Positions 22,620-35,024 are shown, counted from the stretch's first letter. The stretch: 64,000 nucleotides of DNA from Halichondria panicea (GCF_963675165.1 NC_087377.1:13946198-14010197); one strand, 5' to 3'. Numbers and translations: made by a program. The notes: generated from the letters alone by a model not told the origin.

Positions 22620-22898
22620 ACAGCAGCTTACAGTATAGCTAGTGTGTGTTGGTACTAACATTTTACTTGCTTATAATTATTGAGTGTGACTATAGCTAGC
22701 TGAGACCAGTTTCTGGAGTGATGTATGTGGTGAATATACCCTTATGATGAACCCCACCCTCTCCAGGAAGGCCAAGTTTAAATTATAGTATTGGAACATT
22801 TATATGTACGAACATATAAACTTGCTCATTGAGCCTAGAGTTCATGAAGGTTGAAACAGCATTTTCATCGTTCTGAAGTATAGCATGTATATATATAG

Positions 22899-23222
22899 CT
22901 AGTCATTATTAGGCTTAATGACTCTATACAGGGCCATATCATCGGCAAACATAATTATGTTGTCCTGTGAAATAACTTCTGTTACTTGGTTGATATAAGA
23001 GATGAATAGTAGGGGCCCGGGGCCTAAGACCGAGCCCTGAGGAACTCCAGAAAGGACTCGTAGACTAGTGTATTCCAACAATTGCTCTCTGCCCAGTAGA
23101 TAACTTTTTATCCACTTTACAATGTACTCATTGACGTGCAGATACTGAAGGTGCTTCCGGCGAAAGAGCAACATGTGGGACAGAGTCAAAAGCTTTTTTG
23201 ACATCGAAAAATAATTTATGTC
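22899..23222 (-). pseudogene. LINE reverse transcriptase fragment
   Basis: The minus strand reads LFFDVKKAFDSVPH, then after a frame change a block with SGVPQGSVLGP and MFADDMALY, which are the RT palm motifs of non-LTR retrotransposons. It is truncated at both ends, with a frameshift between the first and second motif. It differs from the LINE at 35853. Confidence 0.8.
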
Positions 23223-24618
23223 GACAGCCCAGGGACAGAGATCAGTAGTGAGAATTGTTGAAGCATTAATCCGCCACTGTTTTTGTGTGCATTGACCTGT
23301 GTTAGCTGGAAATTAAGTGAAAATGCCTTAATTAAAGATATCATGATCAAATCGAAATGTACATGCACTGATCGGCACCGTTCATCACAAAAAGAAAGAC
23401 TTTGGTAACATTGCAGATTAGTTTAACAGTAGGACAGTATGGACCAGGAATTGTGTCTTTTTCATCATCTGTAATTGCACTTACAGACATTCCTATATAA
23501 TTTTGTTGTCGATGTATTCCTTTACTTGAGTACATGACTCCATAAAATAAACCCCATTTACTAACCTTGAGAAGCATACAAGGCTTACCTCGATCTGGAC
23601 AACAACCTGAGAGACGCTTGCCCTGAATGCTTATACTTGACTCAGCTGGACAACCCGCAGATCGCTTTTGGCGTGCAACAGAGGACACCTGCAAACCTGA
23701 ACGCCTCTGTTTCTGCAACCCTTGAGCTGGAGTCCCACCTGAGTCCCAGGGCCGCGATCACTGGAGCAGAGCTGGAGGAGGAAGCAACCATGGGTCAAGT
23801 TGGAGCTATATGAGTCCTAATAATTATGTCTGACCCAAAATTGATTACTCTGGTAGAAAAGCTTATTGACTGAGTGAAAAAACTGGAAGCAAATATAGCC
23901 GGATGCAGGGTTCTGGAACCACATAAGATTCCCATGTTTGGTGGGAGAGAACAGCAAAGAGATGTCCCTAATCGTGAAATTGTCAGTTGGAACTGTGGAA
24001 AGACAGGCCATGTGTCTATAGAGTATGTAGTGCCCCCCCAAAAGACAGCTCAGGAAATTTTCTACCCCCTGTGTGATGGCTCGCACGCAGGAGAGTAGAT
24101 GTACTGAAAATACTACTCACATGCATAAATGTGAGTTGTACATTTACAAAACACTCAATTGATAAACTATATAAACACCTACAGGCGGGTTTTGTGTCGG
24201 AGGCGAGGTGAAGGAAAAAGCACTATATATTCTTTCTTATCGACACAGGTACAACAGTCACCCTGATTCACGGGACGCCTGAGATGACATGCAATACGGA
24301 CAATTGGAGCCATGGGCTGAAGTACGACAGGTAGGAGTCGATGGGAGCCCGTTGACAGTGCATGGGCACGGGCACAGTTATCCAACAAGAGTTGTTTTGG
24401 TAAGTCTACTAACACAGAAACCATTTTTGGGTCTCAATTTTTGCAAGAATGTATAAGGTAAGCATCGATTTTGAGAAGGCATCTGTCAACAACCCCATGC
24501 ACGCAATTCCTTTGGAAAACCACAAGCAATAGGAAAGCCATGCGAAATTAATGACGAGAACTGCAGTTACACTATTATACATCTCGAGCCACTCTTGTTA
24601 ATTGATGTAAGCCAAGAG

Positions 24619-25190
24619 TAGGGCTTGGCAAATTATGCTAGCATAATTTTTGGAATAATAGGGAGACTTCTAGCAACAAGTATAATCAAGAATAATAGGG
24701 AGACTTCTAGCAACAAGTATAATCAAGAATAATAGGGAGACTTCTAGCAACTAGAATAATTGAGAATAATAGGGCACTAAATTAGCATTATTTGACCCTC
24801 AGAGTCTGATAGACCTAATTTCACATCTTATAATTATAATGTATAGCTAGATAGACATCTATTACTGTGCTGTAAGCACTAGCCACTATAGGCAGGCATG
24901 GAGGAGTATTTTATCTTTCGGCACTAGAGGATTATATTTCACTTTGAATTCTGTAATGCTACCTCAGGTATAGCCTTGGTCCTAGGCCGATTTTTTTTTT
25001 AATAGAACGAAGTTGAAAAATACTAGCTAGAGACAACGAGGCTGGGAACCGTCAGGTGTATAGTGCTATCAATACAACTACAAATAAATTGATGTCTTTA
25101 CACTGGAATATAATGGGTACATCAAACTGGAATAATATAGGCTGACTTTTTGAGAAAGAAATTAAAAAGCATAAGTTGCCAAGCCCTATA
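24619..25190. mobile_element. hAT-like MITE inserted in the gypsy remnant
   Basis: The inverted ends tagggcttggcaaattatgct (first 20 bases clear) and agcataagttgccaagccct are flanked by near-identical gccaagag (24611-24618) and accaagag (25191-25198), a possible 8-bp target duplication. The exact right end is uncertain by two bases. No coding capacity is seen. Confidence 0.6.
24653..24763. repeat. Three tandem 37-bp units
   Basis: The unit starts gaataatagggagacttc at 24653, 24690 and 24727, with a broken fourth start at 24764. It lies at the left end of the hAT-like MITE and may be an expanded subterminal motif. Confidence 0.85.
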
Positions 25191-25930
25191 ACCAAGAGCA
25201 GCTTCAGGACCCCATTATATTGGACCTGTATTACGGGCTAAACAAGAAATCAACTATTAAGTCACTGAGCAAATCGACAATACTTTTTTTTTAGATATGG
25301 ATGCAACAATATCTAAAAGAGACCTTGGATTGTTCACCTAGTCATTCCAACTAGCATCAAACGAGCTCAAAGAAGCACACGCAGGTGTACAAAGTAGACA
25401 TCTGGGGAGAATATGTTCTCAAGAGTACGTGATCGTTTCTACTAGCCTGGCTATCCCAACAATATTTGCAAATGGTGCAAGACGTGTCCGGATTGTGCAA
25501 CTACAGAAACTAAATCACAATCCAACCTCCAGGACAGACTCTACGAAGAGAAAGCACATGGAAACCGTATATGCCCAGGACGATCTTGTCTGGGTACAGT
25601 CCAAGGTAATTCCTCAGGGTGTCAGCAGAAAACTCCATGGACCATGCAAGACCGTACAGTATCCTCCGAAACAGCTTTCTGACTCAGTTCTCATCGATTG
25701 CAGAACCCATGCACGTTTACCTCGTCAATGTCCGATCATTCACTTTGATCGACTTAAACGATGTCCCCCAACCATTTGACTTGAACATGTCTGTAAAAGT
25801 AGATCGACCAGCCAATCCTCCCAGCAATACACCTGCCGGCACTCACTTATACAGTTGCTTGAGGACGATATGATGCTACAGCCTATAGCCGATAGCTCAT
25901 CACCGACGTTACCCTCACCGATCACGACAG

Positions 25931-26507
25931 CTCCCTGATCGATTCATGGGATATATATACCACATGAGAATTGTTTATATAATTTGGGACAAATTTTCTG
26001 TTTCGGAGGGGAACAATATATACAATTGTCACATGCCTGCATGTGAGCATACAGTATTAATTCACTATTATTCACTAGTGCAGACTTCTCGGCTTAACTC
26101 TCAAAGCAATTAAATGCAGTTTATTATTAGCGCAGACATAATTTAGTGTTAAACAATCGCAGATCTGTAGTACCTGTTTATAATAGTGTATATATACTCA
26201 TAATACTGTAACGTAATTTGTATTGTATTCTGACTGGCCACAGTAAATACTGTGTCAATCTCTAGGATTGTATAATAATTCAGTTTTGTCTCGTTGTGTG
26301 AGATAAGTTGTATATACAATGCTGAACTATGCATGGTGTTAAATGTAGCTGTTTGTGGAAACAATCAGAGGGCTATAGCACAGATAATTTGGGACTAAAT
26401 AATGTTGTGTAAACTGGATCCACACAGTCAATATAATTTGATTATAATAGCATCGAAAGTTAGTGAGAGTTATAAGTTGATTGTTTACTGTTACTACACT
26501 AATTAAA
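25931..26507. other. Intergenic, no gene seen
   Basis: AT-rich 3' flank of receptor E and right edge of the retroelement remnant; no LTR recognised. Confidence 0.4.
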
Positions 26508-28888
26508 TTAGGAGCGAGTATTGTAGTACACAGCCTCTTGAGTATAGCGTGCATATGCTTCATTTCTATTCACTTCGATTTGTTTGAAACGTAACTCGTC
26601 AATCTCTTCATACACAGGGCTCGGACTCCTCTCTGAATTATTGATCACCATGGAGATACCAGTATCGTTGCTGATTGTCTTGTTTCCACTTATCTTCTGT
26701 CGTTTAAGTACCACAGCAATAACCACAATTATGGCTGTCAACAAAAGACAGACCAAGCTTGTTAACCCAATTGAAATACCAATAATTATTTCTTTACTAA
26801 AGACAATTCCATTCATAGTTGTAGTAACAAATTCGTCCATTCCTAAAAATATATAAAAATAGTTATAAGCAATTCACCATAATTGTACCTATATATGTAT
26901 ACCTTGTGAGCATATATGACGGGTGTTGTACACGAATTCTTCTTGCAACTGCAGTGTGTCACTAACGTTCCATTTCAGAAGGAAATAGTGTGATGTGGTG
27001 GTCTCTTGCAATGTTAAAACATTATTAGAAATGAGGTCCTGAGTTGACTGAATTTGCTGGTACAATGGATCTCCTCCATAGTAGTTGCTTACACAGTGTG
27101 TATCATTTCGTACTCTTATTGAGCTAAAGCAGTTAATTTGCAAAGCTGCACAGTTTAGAAACTTAATACTGGGTCGATAGTACAGTGCACTGAATTGATC
27201 TATGAGTGTGTACAATTTCAATGATTATACATAATAATTATGGACTTACGAATAGGACTGATGAATTCATGTGTACTTGTGCCTCCACTGTTAGTTGCTG
27301 TTAGGAAAATCCTGAGACTGGTAGTTAAGAATTCTGTAGCAATAACAATCTTTGCAGTGCATATTGCTGACATGCACTCATTTGATTGGATTTCAGCTGT
27401 CAATAGTATTTCCATCTCATTGTATCTGATACTCAGATCATATTGTATTGGGCTGTAACCACACACAGAGGCAACGTTAACCTGCATTGTGTTATTAGTT
27501 ATAAATGCTAAGTTACACTGGTTATAAAACTCTCACCCAATCAACTTGAATTACTTTCAACTCTCCTCTGTTTGAGTACAAGACAACAACACTCAAAATC
27601 TCGGGATAACTAGGTTCTGTAGAGTTAGGTTGACACAAATTAAATTGCATGCATGCATGCATGGGCTTACCAATAGTGAAATTTCTCCTATTACTAACTT
27701 GATCAACTTCTGAATCATTGATTTCTACCCAGGCTTCGTAAAAATTAATATTTGTTGATGTTAAGGTGTATTGCTCATCAAGACTAGCATTTATCCGAAG
27801 TAAAATTTCGTATAAACTGTTTAGATAAACAACGGAACAAAAGGCGATTGTTGATGCGCTCAGTGGTGATGTACAAAATCCTCTCAATTTGCAACCATCG
27901 TATGTATGTGTAATAGAGAAGTAGTAGTCACTGTTACGAGCTATATATACAGTGTGCATGCGTGATGACCAATTTACATATGAAATTTTAAACTCACCTA
28001 TATATTTCACTGTTTTGTACGAATCTATGATTTGTGAATCACCTGATGGATGTGTATTTGTGAGCACGAGCGTTAAGTTGTGTTCACGATCCTCAATATT
28101 ACGTGCAATGTTTTCAAAGATTCCTATGCAAAACAGACTCCCACATGTGCTGTAATTGACTTGAATGGATTGAGATCCTGTTAAGCCAACTATATATACT
28201 ATTGATTCTAGCATGTGTTCAGGACAAGCAGGTTGCTGTGGGGCACGAATAATGCTGATGAGTGATATCTACATGCATGTATACAACTTTGAATTACCAG
28301 TTTGATCCATGATATTTGCAAGCTGTTTAGTAGACCAGAATGGTAGCAAGCACTGATCGAAGATACTTTAGGATTGTCAGGAGTTGTTTCTTGGGTAATT
28401 ATAGGGTCCACTTGTATAGTCTCAAAGGTGATAACATCTCCGCATGAGATGTCAATAATCCCTTGTGTCTGCAGTTGCTCCACATCTACTGTTAGGACTG
28501 AAGAAAAATGTGTCTGCCCTCGAGCTAAAAACTGAGAAGAAACATTTGTGAGCTGCACAGACAGAAATGCAGGGTAGGATGATAACTGGATAGGTGTAGA
28601 AGATATATCTGAATCAGATACAAAACTACAAATAAAATTATTCCCGTTGTATATCCATCGAAGCTGGACAAGGTTCACTCCTTCACAGAACAGTCTGACA
28701 GTTCCAGGACAGTGTTCACCAACCAGACTCACTCCTCCTTCAACAGTCAGAGAGACTGATGAATTCTGTAATGCCAAAATGTTGCAGCCACCTGGAGGGT
28801 TTCCATAATCATGAGATCACTCATGCCATGAGCTAAGTCTAGACAGCTTACATTCAATAATGAAAAGAAAAAGGTACAGATTTTTCAT
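26508..28888 (-). CDS. Receptor E: long Ig-like ectodomain, one TM segment, YEEI tail
   Basis: Exons in transcript order (plus coordinates): 28888-28852, 28791-28298, 28235-27998, 27940-27671, 27616-27537, 27481-27250, 27199-26903, 26842-26508 (1983 nt, 660 aa). Exon 1 gives a signal peptide (MKNLYLFLFIIE) joined in phase 1. The acceptor at 28792 was chosen because the nearer one would create a stop. The Ig-like exon has LFCEGVNLVQLRWIYNG and later DISCGD, clearly homologous to A-D. It then has more extracellular modules than the others, probably four FN3-like units in alternating exons. A TM segment lies at about 568-595 in the last exon. The tail has SPSPVYEEIDEL, with Y627 in the sequence preferred by Src-type SH2 domains, and further tyrosines at 646, 649, 655 and 656. 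It is placed opposite to A-D across a retroelement remnant. Confidence 0.8.
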
Positions 28889-28935
28889 TTTTTAAATCTA
28901 GACATAATATAGATCTACAAGCTAGAAACATCGTA

Positions 28936-29165
28936 TACCGTATAGCGCGAAATTTTCGAGGGGCTTAATTTTCGTGGATTTCGTGGGTTAGCAATCCTAC
29001 ACGAAAATTAAGTCCACGAAAATCGTTCTTTACCTGCTATAACGTGCAAGATCTAAAGGCGTGGCTTCCGGTAAGCAGTCATTCCGCGAACATTGTGCAA
29101 CGAAATGGCTTTTAGAGGCCAATCCACGAAATATAAGTGCCTCGAAAATTTCGCGCTATACGGTA
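28936..29165. repeat. Palindromic MITE, TACCGTATAGCGCG subfamily
   Basis: The ends are intact (taccgtatagcgcgaaat and its inverse). It is inserted just upstream of the receptor E start, about 50 bp from the ATG, so it may lie in the promoter or 5' UTR. Confidence 0.82.
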
Positions 29166-29205
29166 TATAGCTTAGATGGGCGTGGCCCGCCCATCTATAT
29201 ATAGC

Positions 29206-29983
29206 TAGCCTCGATTCCACGGTATACCTTGTATGCGCATGCGCGAAATAATGACAACAATTTCATCATACAAATTGTAAAAAACCGGACAAAGTTACAA
29301 AAAGGAATAATACGTATGACAATGTGACCACTGATCATTGGCAGCTCAGTTTCAGAGACACTAATCAAAGTAGACAGTAGAATAATTATGCTGCAGCAGT
29401 GTTGCTTCTTCTAGCTCTGTTTATCAAAGAGACAGTTCAAGAAAGCCTCCCAGACAGCTAGAGCTGCCAGCTAGGAAGAGTGGTGGACTCTTTAATACAT
29501 CAGTAGATCTTGAGTGAATAACTTCCTGAGTGTCGAGTTAAAGCTTATTAAAAGCTTTCAGGAGTAATCATTAGCTTCTTTATCTTCAGCAATGACTTCT
29601 TGTCGAACATAAAGGCAAGATTTAGTAACAGAACACTTGCCTGGTCTATATTACCACAGCCTCATCAGGACACAAACGGCACCCCATACATCAGGGGACC
29701 CACAGGAACACATCATGCCTTTCCTATAACATCTGTAGCCTTACAGTGTAGGGTATCGTTAAGTAGAGCTTGGCTTGATACAATAAAGGGCGTAAGAACT
29801 CAGTCATCTTTGCACAATACTTCTATGTAACGGACTGTAAAATCAGAATACAAATAGTATACGGTTTATTTTACTGACAGTATCCACAAATACACGGATT
29901 ACCCCCTTTTTGGGGTAATGTACACGCATGCGCATACAAGGTATACCAGGCCGCCTTTTTCAAGCGGCCTGGAATCTAGGCTA
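29206..29983. mobile_element. 778-bp TIR element with perfect 9-bp target duplication
   Basis: The ends are tagcctcgattccacgg and (inverted) tagcctagattccaggc, followed inward by catgcgcat-type words. The target duplication atatatagc is at 29197-29205 and 29984-29992. There is no transposase. It belongs to the TAGCCTCG superfamily. Confidence 0.85.
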
Positions 29984-29992
29984 ATATATAGC

Positions 29993-30443
29993 CATGATTC
30001 AAGGCCGATTAAAATTAGTCTGGCCCCAGACCACTCCCATGCACGTGATCTGACTTCCTACTAGTCTGCTGGGTCTGCCCAGCTCTCCAGAGTACCAGGG
30101 AAATGCTACTATCAAGGGCCCCCCGCCCCATGCTGTCTGCCTACACCTCCTCTCCAAACCTGCTAATAAGCTACTTTCTCGGCACATCCTGGCTTGATGA
30201 CCTCCCAACCCAAAAATTCGCAGTGAATTACATATACACGGGCTCAGAAAAGCCCCTGTGCAGACCTGATTATGCAATAATGACATAACCACCATGTTGC
30301 CAAACAAGAATACTCTCCTATCAGTGGAGGCAAGAAATACAAAGAAGAAGATCTGACATGTGCGGGAGGAATCTGGCCTCGAGACTAGATTAAAATACGG
30401 CCTGGTACCTATTGCAAGGGTGATAGTGCGCATGCGTATAGCG
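29993..30443 (+). mobile_element. Truncated TAGCCTCG-family end, split by a nested element
   Basis: The left part, attcaaggccgattaaaat (29996-30015), continues at 30397 with acggcctggtacctattgca and ggtgatagtgcgcatgcg. This is the same order as the intact element at 51492. No right end was found, so only the left terminus survives. Confidence 0.6.
30016..30387. mobile_element. 372-bp TIR element, TAGTCT ends, 9-bp target duplication
   Basis: The ends are tagtctggcc and (inverted) tagtctcgaggcc. The target duplication gattaaaat is at 30007-30015 and 30388-30396. It is inserted in the end of a related element, so it is younger. Confidence 0.75.
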
Positions 30444-31683
30444 TGCCGTGTGTTTTAATAACAATGTCTGCATGTACATAGGCGTGTCCTGGTGTGAATA
30501 TACCGAGATAGCATGCACATACAATGATCACAGTGATCATGTCTGCACATGCATGCAACCATTAGTCTCTGCGTGTGCAGTGATCATGTTTGCACATGCA
30601 TGCTGTGATAATTATCTACCCCTCCATTAGCTAAGCTATACTCTGCATCTGAGACCGAGTTGCATGCATGGCAGACAAAGGATTATAGACAAGCACAAGG
30701 CCTAGAGGAATTAAATCTACTATGACTTGAGGGATAGGTTGAAGACCTTAATAGTCTCCTATCATCAGAGTCTCATCTCAAGCAAAGTCAAAGGCCATGC
30801 ACTGTTACTTGGTACACGTAGATATTCAAAAGCTTCTGGTAAGTGCAATTAATGCAGCAAGACAATAATTATGAGCACTATAAATCAAATAGAACCCTTA
30901 GAAAAGGGTTGAGGGAAGTTAGTTATTTGTGTACACAATAACACAGATATATACAGATGACAGTCGCCCACTAGAATCGTGGACAGATGGAACGGAATAA
31001 CATCACTATTATGCATTGCTGAAACTTGGCAGTTGAATTGTCAGTTTGGTCATATACTACAAAGAGAAAAACACTACATGGTAGTAGGAATTAGGGTATA
31101 CGTGTACATGCTATGCACAGATTACAATCAAAAAATGCAACTTCGAGTATAAAGTTGAGCGGTAACTCAAGTGTACGATTCGCGACAAGAAAATGTTTGA
31201 TGGAAACTGACAGTGTGTAACAACGTGTACCCTCTATTTTGTTTCACTGCCGACAGAAGAATGCCACACTGGTCGTCCTATACAGGGGTAAGAGAATAGA
31301 TAAAATGGTATAGCTGCAGAAATAGTGAGTATATAAAGAATCACAAAAGTTCAAAGAACGACATTTCAGACATTATAATATTATGTAATGAAAAATCTAT
31401 GACTGTAGAGAATGCCTTCCATGACCCCAATGACAGAGTTTTAATACTTTCCTATCGACAATGACCTATAAAGATTAATATTTACATGCATGGCTTCAAT
31501 TTATCCATACAGGCTTGAAGCTATAGTGTAGTGTATACATTTGTACACTACTTGTACACCAGGGGCGGATCCAGGATTTAAGGAAGGGGGTTCTTATAGT
31601 ACTTCTTGGCGCGCAGCGCCGAATTTTTGGCCACGCCCCTTTAAAAGTACCACGCCCACTAATTAACCCTCATGTTCTCCCTC
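30444..31683. other. No gene seen
   Basis: There are local short repeats (cagtgatcatgt and tgcacatgcatgc, 30530-30610) and a repeat-type start caggggcggatccagg near 31560, also seen as caggggcgtagccagg at 35354. No ORF worth calling. Confidence 0.4.
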
Positions 31684-32748
31684 TAGCCTCGATCCCAGGC
31701 CGAGTTTTCGCTTTTATAGCGGTTAGGCGAACAACTGGGCCTGGTACTAGTTGTCTGCGCATGCGTCAAAATTTTAATTGTATTTGTGGTCGGCAAAAAT
31801 ATTTGAAATGAAAATGCACAGAGTGAGTACACAAAAGATGCACATAGGGAGCTGCTTCACAAAGGCCAGTTGCCAGTTGTGCTGCAGCACAATTACAGTG
31901 ACCCAGGGCAACTTCAGGATGATTGAATGCCTTCAAATTACGTTTCAAAAAGATTTAGCAGGCTGCTGGACTTCTCTGATTCTAGCCAACTCGTGACTCA
32001 ATTAAATTTTGCTTGAGAAAACGTAGATTCTCTTGATGCCTCTGAGATACCCAGTAACGCTCGAACGAGCAGGTCATACTCAGTCCTGTGAGTATAGGAC
32101 AATATTAAAAGAAACCAAAGACGGTTAAACCCTTACCTCAAACTGTCCAGTCTCGTCCGTTAGTATAGCCAAGAGGAGCACCGTTGGGATAGCTGGATAG
32201 TAGCCATTGCTCCTGCACAGAGAAGTTGACATTCTAAATACGTGTAGATCTATATACATATTAAATTTCTCGTATTAAACAGGTTATAGTGCCATTGTCA
32301 ACAAGCTGATGATGGCAGCACCAAGTTCTCTAGCTCACACCCTTCACTTGATCCACCATATTAATAATTAAACTATATATAGTCTACCTAGATCTTGCCA
32401 AACATGAACAAGACTTGATAGCATGCATAGGGCACACAAAAATATCTGACCTTAATAAGCTTGACAAAGCTTTATACCTCTTCCCTTGTTGTTCAGTCTT
32501 CAGAATAATGTGTTTTCTAAGCTTCAGAGAAGACAGAAGCTTCAGCTAAGAGCCATTCCAATCGATTCCAATAATGATAAAACGGGAACTGACTTCGTAC
32601 ACGATAGTACACGAATATAAATGTCACAAAAGTGAACGAGAATACACTAATAGCCAGAAATGGGCTAATTGGTTGACGCAACTAGTACCGGGCCCAGTTG
32701 TTCACCTAACCGTTATAAAAGAGAAAACTCGACCTGGGATCGAGGCTA
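31684..32748. mobile_element. 1.07-kb TIR element, 75-bp ends, 10-bp target duplication
   Basis: The ends start tagcctcgatcccagg and pair over about 75 bp with a few mismatches. The duplication gttctccctc is at 31674-31683 and 32749-32758. No protein was recognised inside. Confidence 0.82.
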
Positions 32749-33183
32749 GTTCTCCCTCATGATTTATAAACAGGAGATGGTTGTGACTGGAGGAGAGAAT
32801 AGTAGTGGTCTCCAGTGGAAAGACAGACGGTGGTGGCTGGTGAAGAGGAGACTTGTAGAACTTGACCATCAATAGATCTATATTAACGATTATAGCAATT
32901 ATACATGTAAGTATGCAGTGTCATTCAAGAATCAATATTGCAGTGTCACACTCTCCCTTACCTGAAACTTTCCTCTTCTTACACCAGGAGTCAAGGATTC
33001 ATGGCTAGATATAATTGGGGCGAGCGTAGCGAGCCCTATCTTAGTGACCTCGGTAGACAATTTCTCTGTATGTATGTATGTGTAATGGTACGTACGGTAC
33101 GGCCTGATAGCCGGTTTTTACACATGCACGCGGTCCTTACCAATTTCGTGTATTCGTGTATTTTGCACAACTTGGAGGCATAA

Positions 33184-33694
33184 GAAAAAGTTGCGAATCC
33201 TGACAACGAACGCAAACAAGAAAGACTTCGAATAAGGAGGGATCGAAACAGACAAGCAAGAGCCCAAGAAACACCTGAAGAGAAAGAAGTCAGGCTAGCC
33301 AAACGCAGAGAAAAGCACAGGGCACTCAAGATTCAAGGTAACCATTGCACTGGATGCCAATAGAGCATCCCAGCAACTGAGACGGGACACAGAGACTCCT
33401 GAGGCCAGGCAGGCACGCCTACAGCAAATGGCTGCTTCCACCCAAACCAGCAGAGCTTCAGGTAAGTACAGGCCGCGTACAGGTGATATAAGTCAGTGTA
33501 ATTTTCATTACAGATACTCCTGAGGCCAGACAGGCACGCCTACAGCAAATGGCTGCTTTAACTCAAACCAGCAGAGCCTCGGGTAAGTGCCACTGACAAG
33601 TGGCGTTCATGATGATAAGCCAGTGTTTTTTTTCTACAGAGACTCCTGAGGCCAGACAGGCACGCTTGGAACAAGATAATATTCACAACACATA
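33184..33694 (+). pseudogene. Repeat-exon fragment with ETPEARQARL units
   Basis: An open stretch after a TAA at 33181 encodes a highly basic segment (RIRRDRNRQARAQETPEEK). It is followed by three exon-like units, each containing (D/E)TPEARQARL and ending in a gt donor. The splice sites fit phase 1 to phase 1: cag|gtaagt near 33462, ttacag|at near 33515, cgg|gtaagt near 33582, ctacag|ag near 33640; stop at 33692-33694. Basic repeats of this kind are common in N-terminal parts of Helitron/Pif1-like invertebrate proteins, but no helicase follows. It is either a small gene or a transposon fragment. Related bases recur in the foldback at 43902. Confidence 0.45.
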
Positions 33695-33883
33695 GATGTG
33701 AACCACCTGTACTGCTAACACGCTCGCCCCATGACACCTTGTGTCACCCTAGTAATATTATCGCTTGACCACGGTGCAAATTATATCTCTCATGCGGATG
33801 GTGCTGAATCCTTCAGTTTTTAAAGTAGATGGAAACGAGGTACCCTCGAAGTACCATCCGTGTTTCCCCGCGGTTTTAATCGA

Positions 33884-34075
33884 GGCTTACTTCCAACGTG
33901 GGGTCTAAACATGAATAATTCATGAGAATTGTTTTTGCTGTCTGTAAAAAGTCCATGACGAGCAGTTCTGCTGCTAAACATCAACTTCATCAAATACTTG
34001 TGGCCATTTGGGACACAGTGTACTACTTAGTGACACAACCTTAGCTATATCAGCTAAACTAACACAAGCATGAAG
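33884..34075 (+). repeat. Dispersed repeat, inverted copy at 42130-42305
   Basis: The shared order includes tctaaacatgaataattcat, gctaaacatcaacttca and acttagt(g/a)acacaacctta. The copies face each other over 8 kb and might be ends of one old element. Confidence 0.6.
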
Positions 34076-34597
34076 AATCGCTCTGTGTTAGACTAGCTAC
34101 TTCACGACAATCAAGATTGTATTTTCTTCGTTTCCAAATGATACTCACCATCAGGGGGCATTGGTCAGTGTACATTTTAGCCAAACATTTTTCTTTCAAT
34201 ATTGAGGGAGTAATTTTGAAAGAAAAACATAGTTTGATTCGGTAACCATGCAAATTGAATATTGAATATTTGTCTTGAATTCATTATAATATTTTATATT
34301 TTGTTTTAGTTTATTATGCTGTTATAAAATATTAGCATTGAATAGGCAGAAACCTTTTTCAAATTTCATTCACTGCATGCATGCATAGATTGAAGAGTTA
34401 GAGGGATAGGAAACGGTTGGTATCTCGAGTAACATCCGCGCTACGCTGCGGTTTAATCGAGGCCATCACAACAATATCTATTTCTACACTCAGTGCATAA
34501 TAAACTACAAGTAACTGTGCTTAGTCCGTGCAACTCACTTATATTTCAAGGTCTATACCTATTGTAGTAGTCATAACCAGCACGCTTACACGTTATA

Positions 34598-35024
34598 CAG
34601 TAGACTCTCGCTATTCCGGCTCTCTGAAGTACGGCCACCTCGATATACCGGCCATTTGGTTTGGCACGGAATGCTACCTCTATGTTTACTCATGGTTTAC
34701 TGCACAAAACTCACCCTGAAGTACGGCCATTCGCTATTCCGTTTACCGGCCAGTGCTGGCTGTCCCAAATAACGTTTTCAATGTAATTTTATGTGTATTA
34801 CGGCCGGATATGATGTTTTGGGTGTGGTTTAGTAAATAAAATTGGATTACACTTAAATAGAGAGCAGAATGATTCATTATCCTCAAGACAAGAACTGAAA
34901 TCAGTGATTAGATTCGAGGTAAGGTCGTTTTTAAGCCGCGGCTAATTATCTGAAGTACGGCCACCTCGCTATTCCGGCCAAGCTGCATGGTCCCAAGGGT
35001 GGCCGGATTAACGAGAGTCTACTG
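34598..35024. mobile_element. 427-bp TIR element, cagtagactctcg ends, TA target
   Basis: The ends cagtagactctcg and cgagagtctactg are flanked by TA (34596-34597, 35025-35026). Subterminal words such as tattccggc and acggccacctcg repeat internally. The TIR resembles pogo/Tigger-type Tc1/mariner elements. Non-autonomous. Confidence 0.8.

Larger units (their letters stand above)
23874..25790 (+). pseudogene. Gypsy-type LTR retrotransposon remnant (gag knuckle, protease, integrase)
   Basis: Three pieces lie in order. A zinc knuckle at about 23990-24030 reads SWNCGKTGHVSIEY, where the first and last Cys of CCHC are replaced. A retropepsin-like segment follows: FFLIDTGTTVTLIHG with the DTG codons at 24242-24250, and a downstream FLGLNF block near 24430. 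Then comes an integrase: a zinc-binding stretch GYPNNICKWCKTCPDC near 25450, after an in-frame stop, and a C-terminal DDLVWVQSKVIPQGVSRKLH ... HFDRLK block (25580-25755). RT and RNase H are missing, and a hAT-like MITE sits between protease and integrase. No LTR was found. The element is dead. Confidence 0.75.

Noticed and set aside
24653-24763. CRISPR-like array
   Set aside because: The three 37-bp units are contiguous tandem repeats with no unique spacers, in a eukaryotic transposon context.
29999-30433. 144-residue minus-strand ORF
   Set aside because: It runs across two nested TIR elements and their target repeats and has no protein-like pattern, so it is chance.
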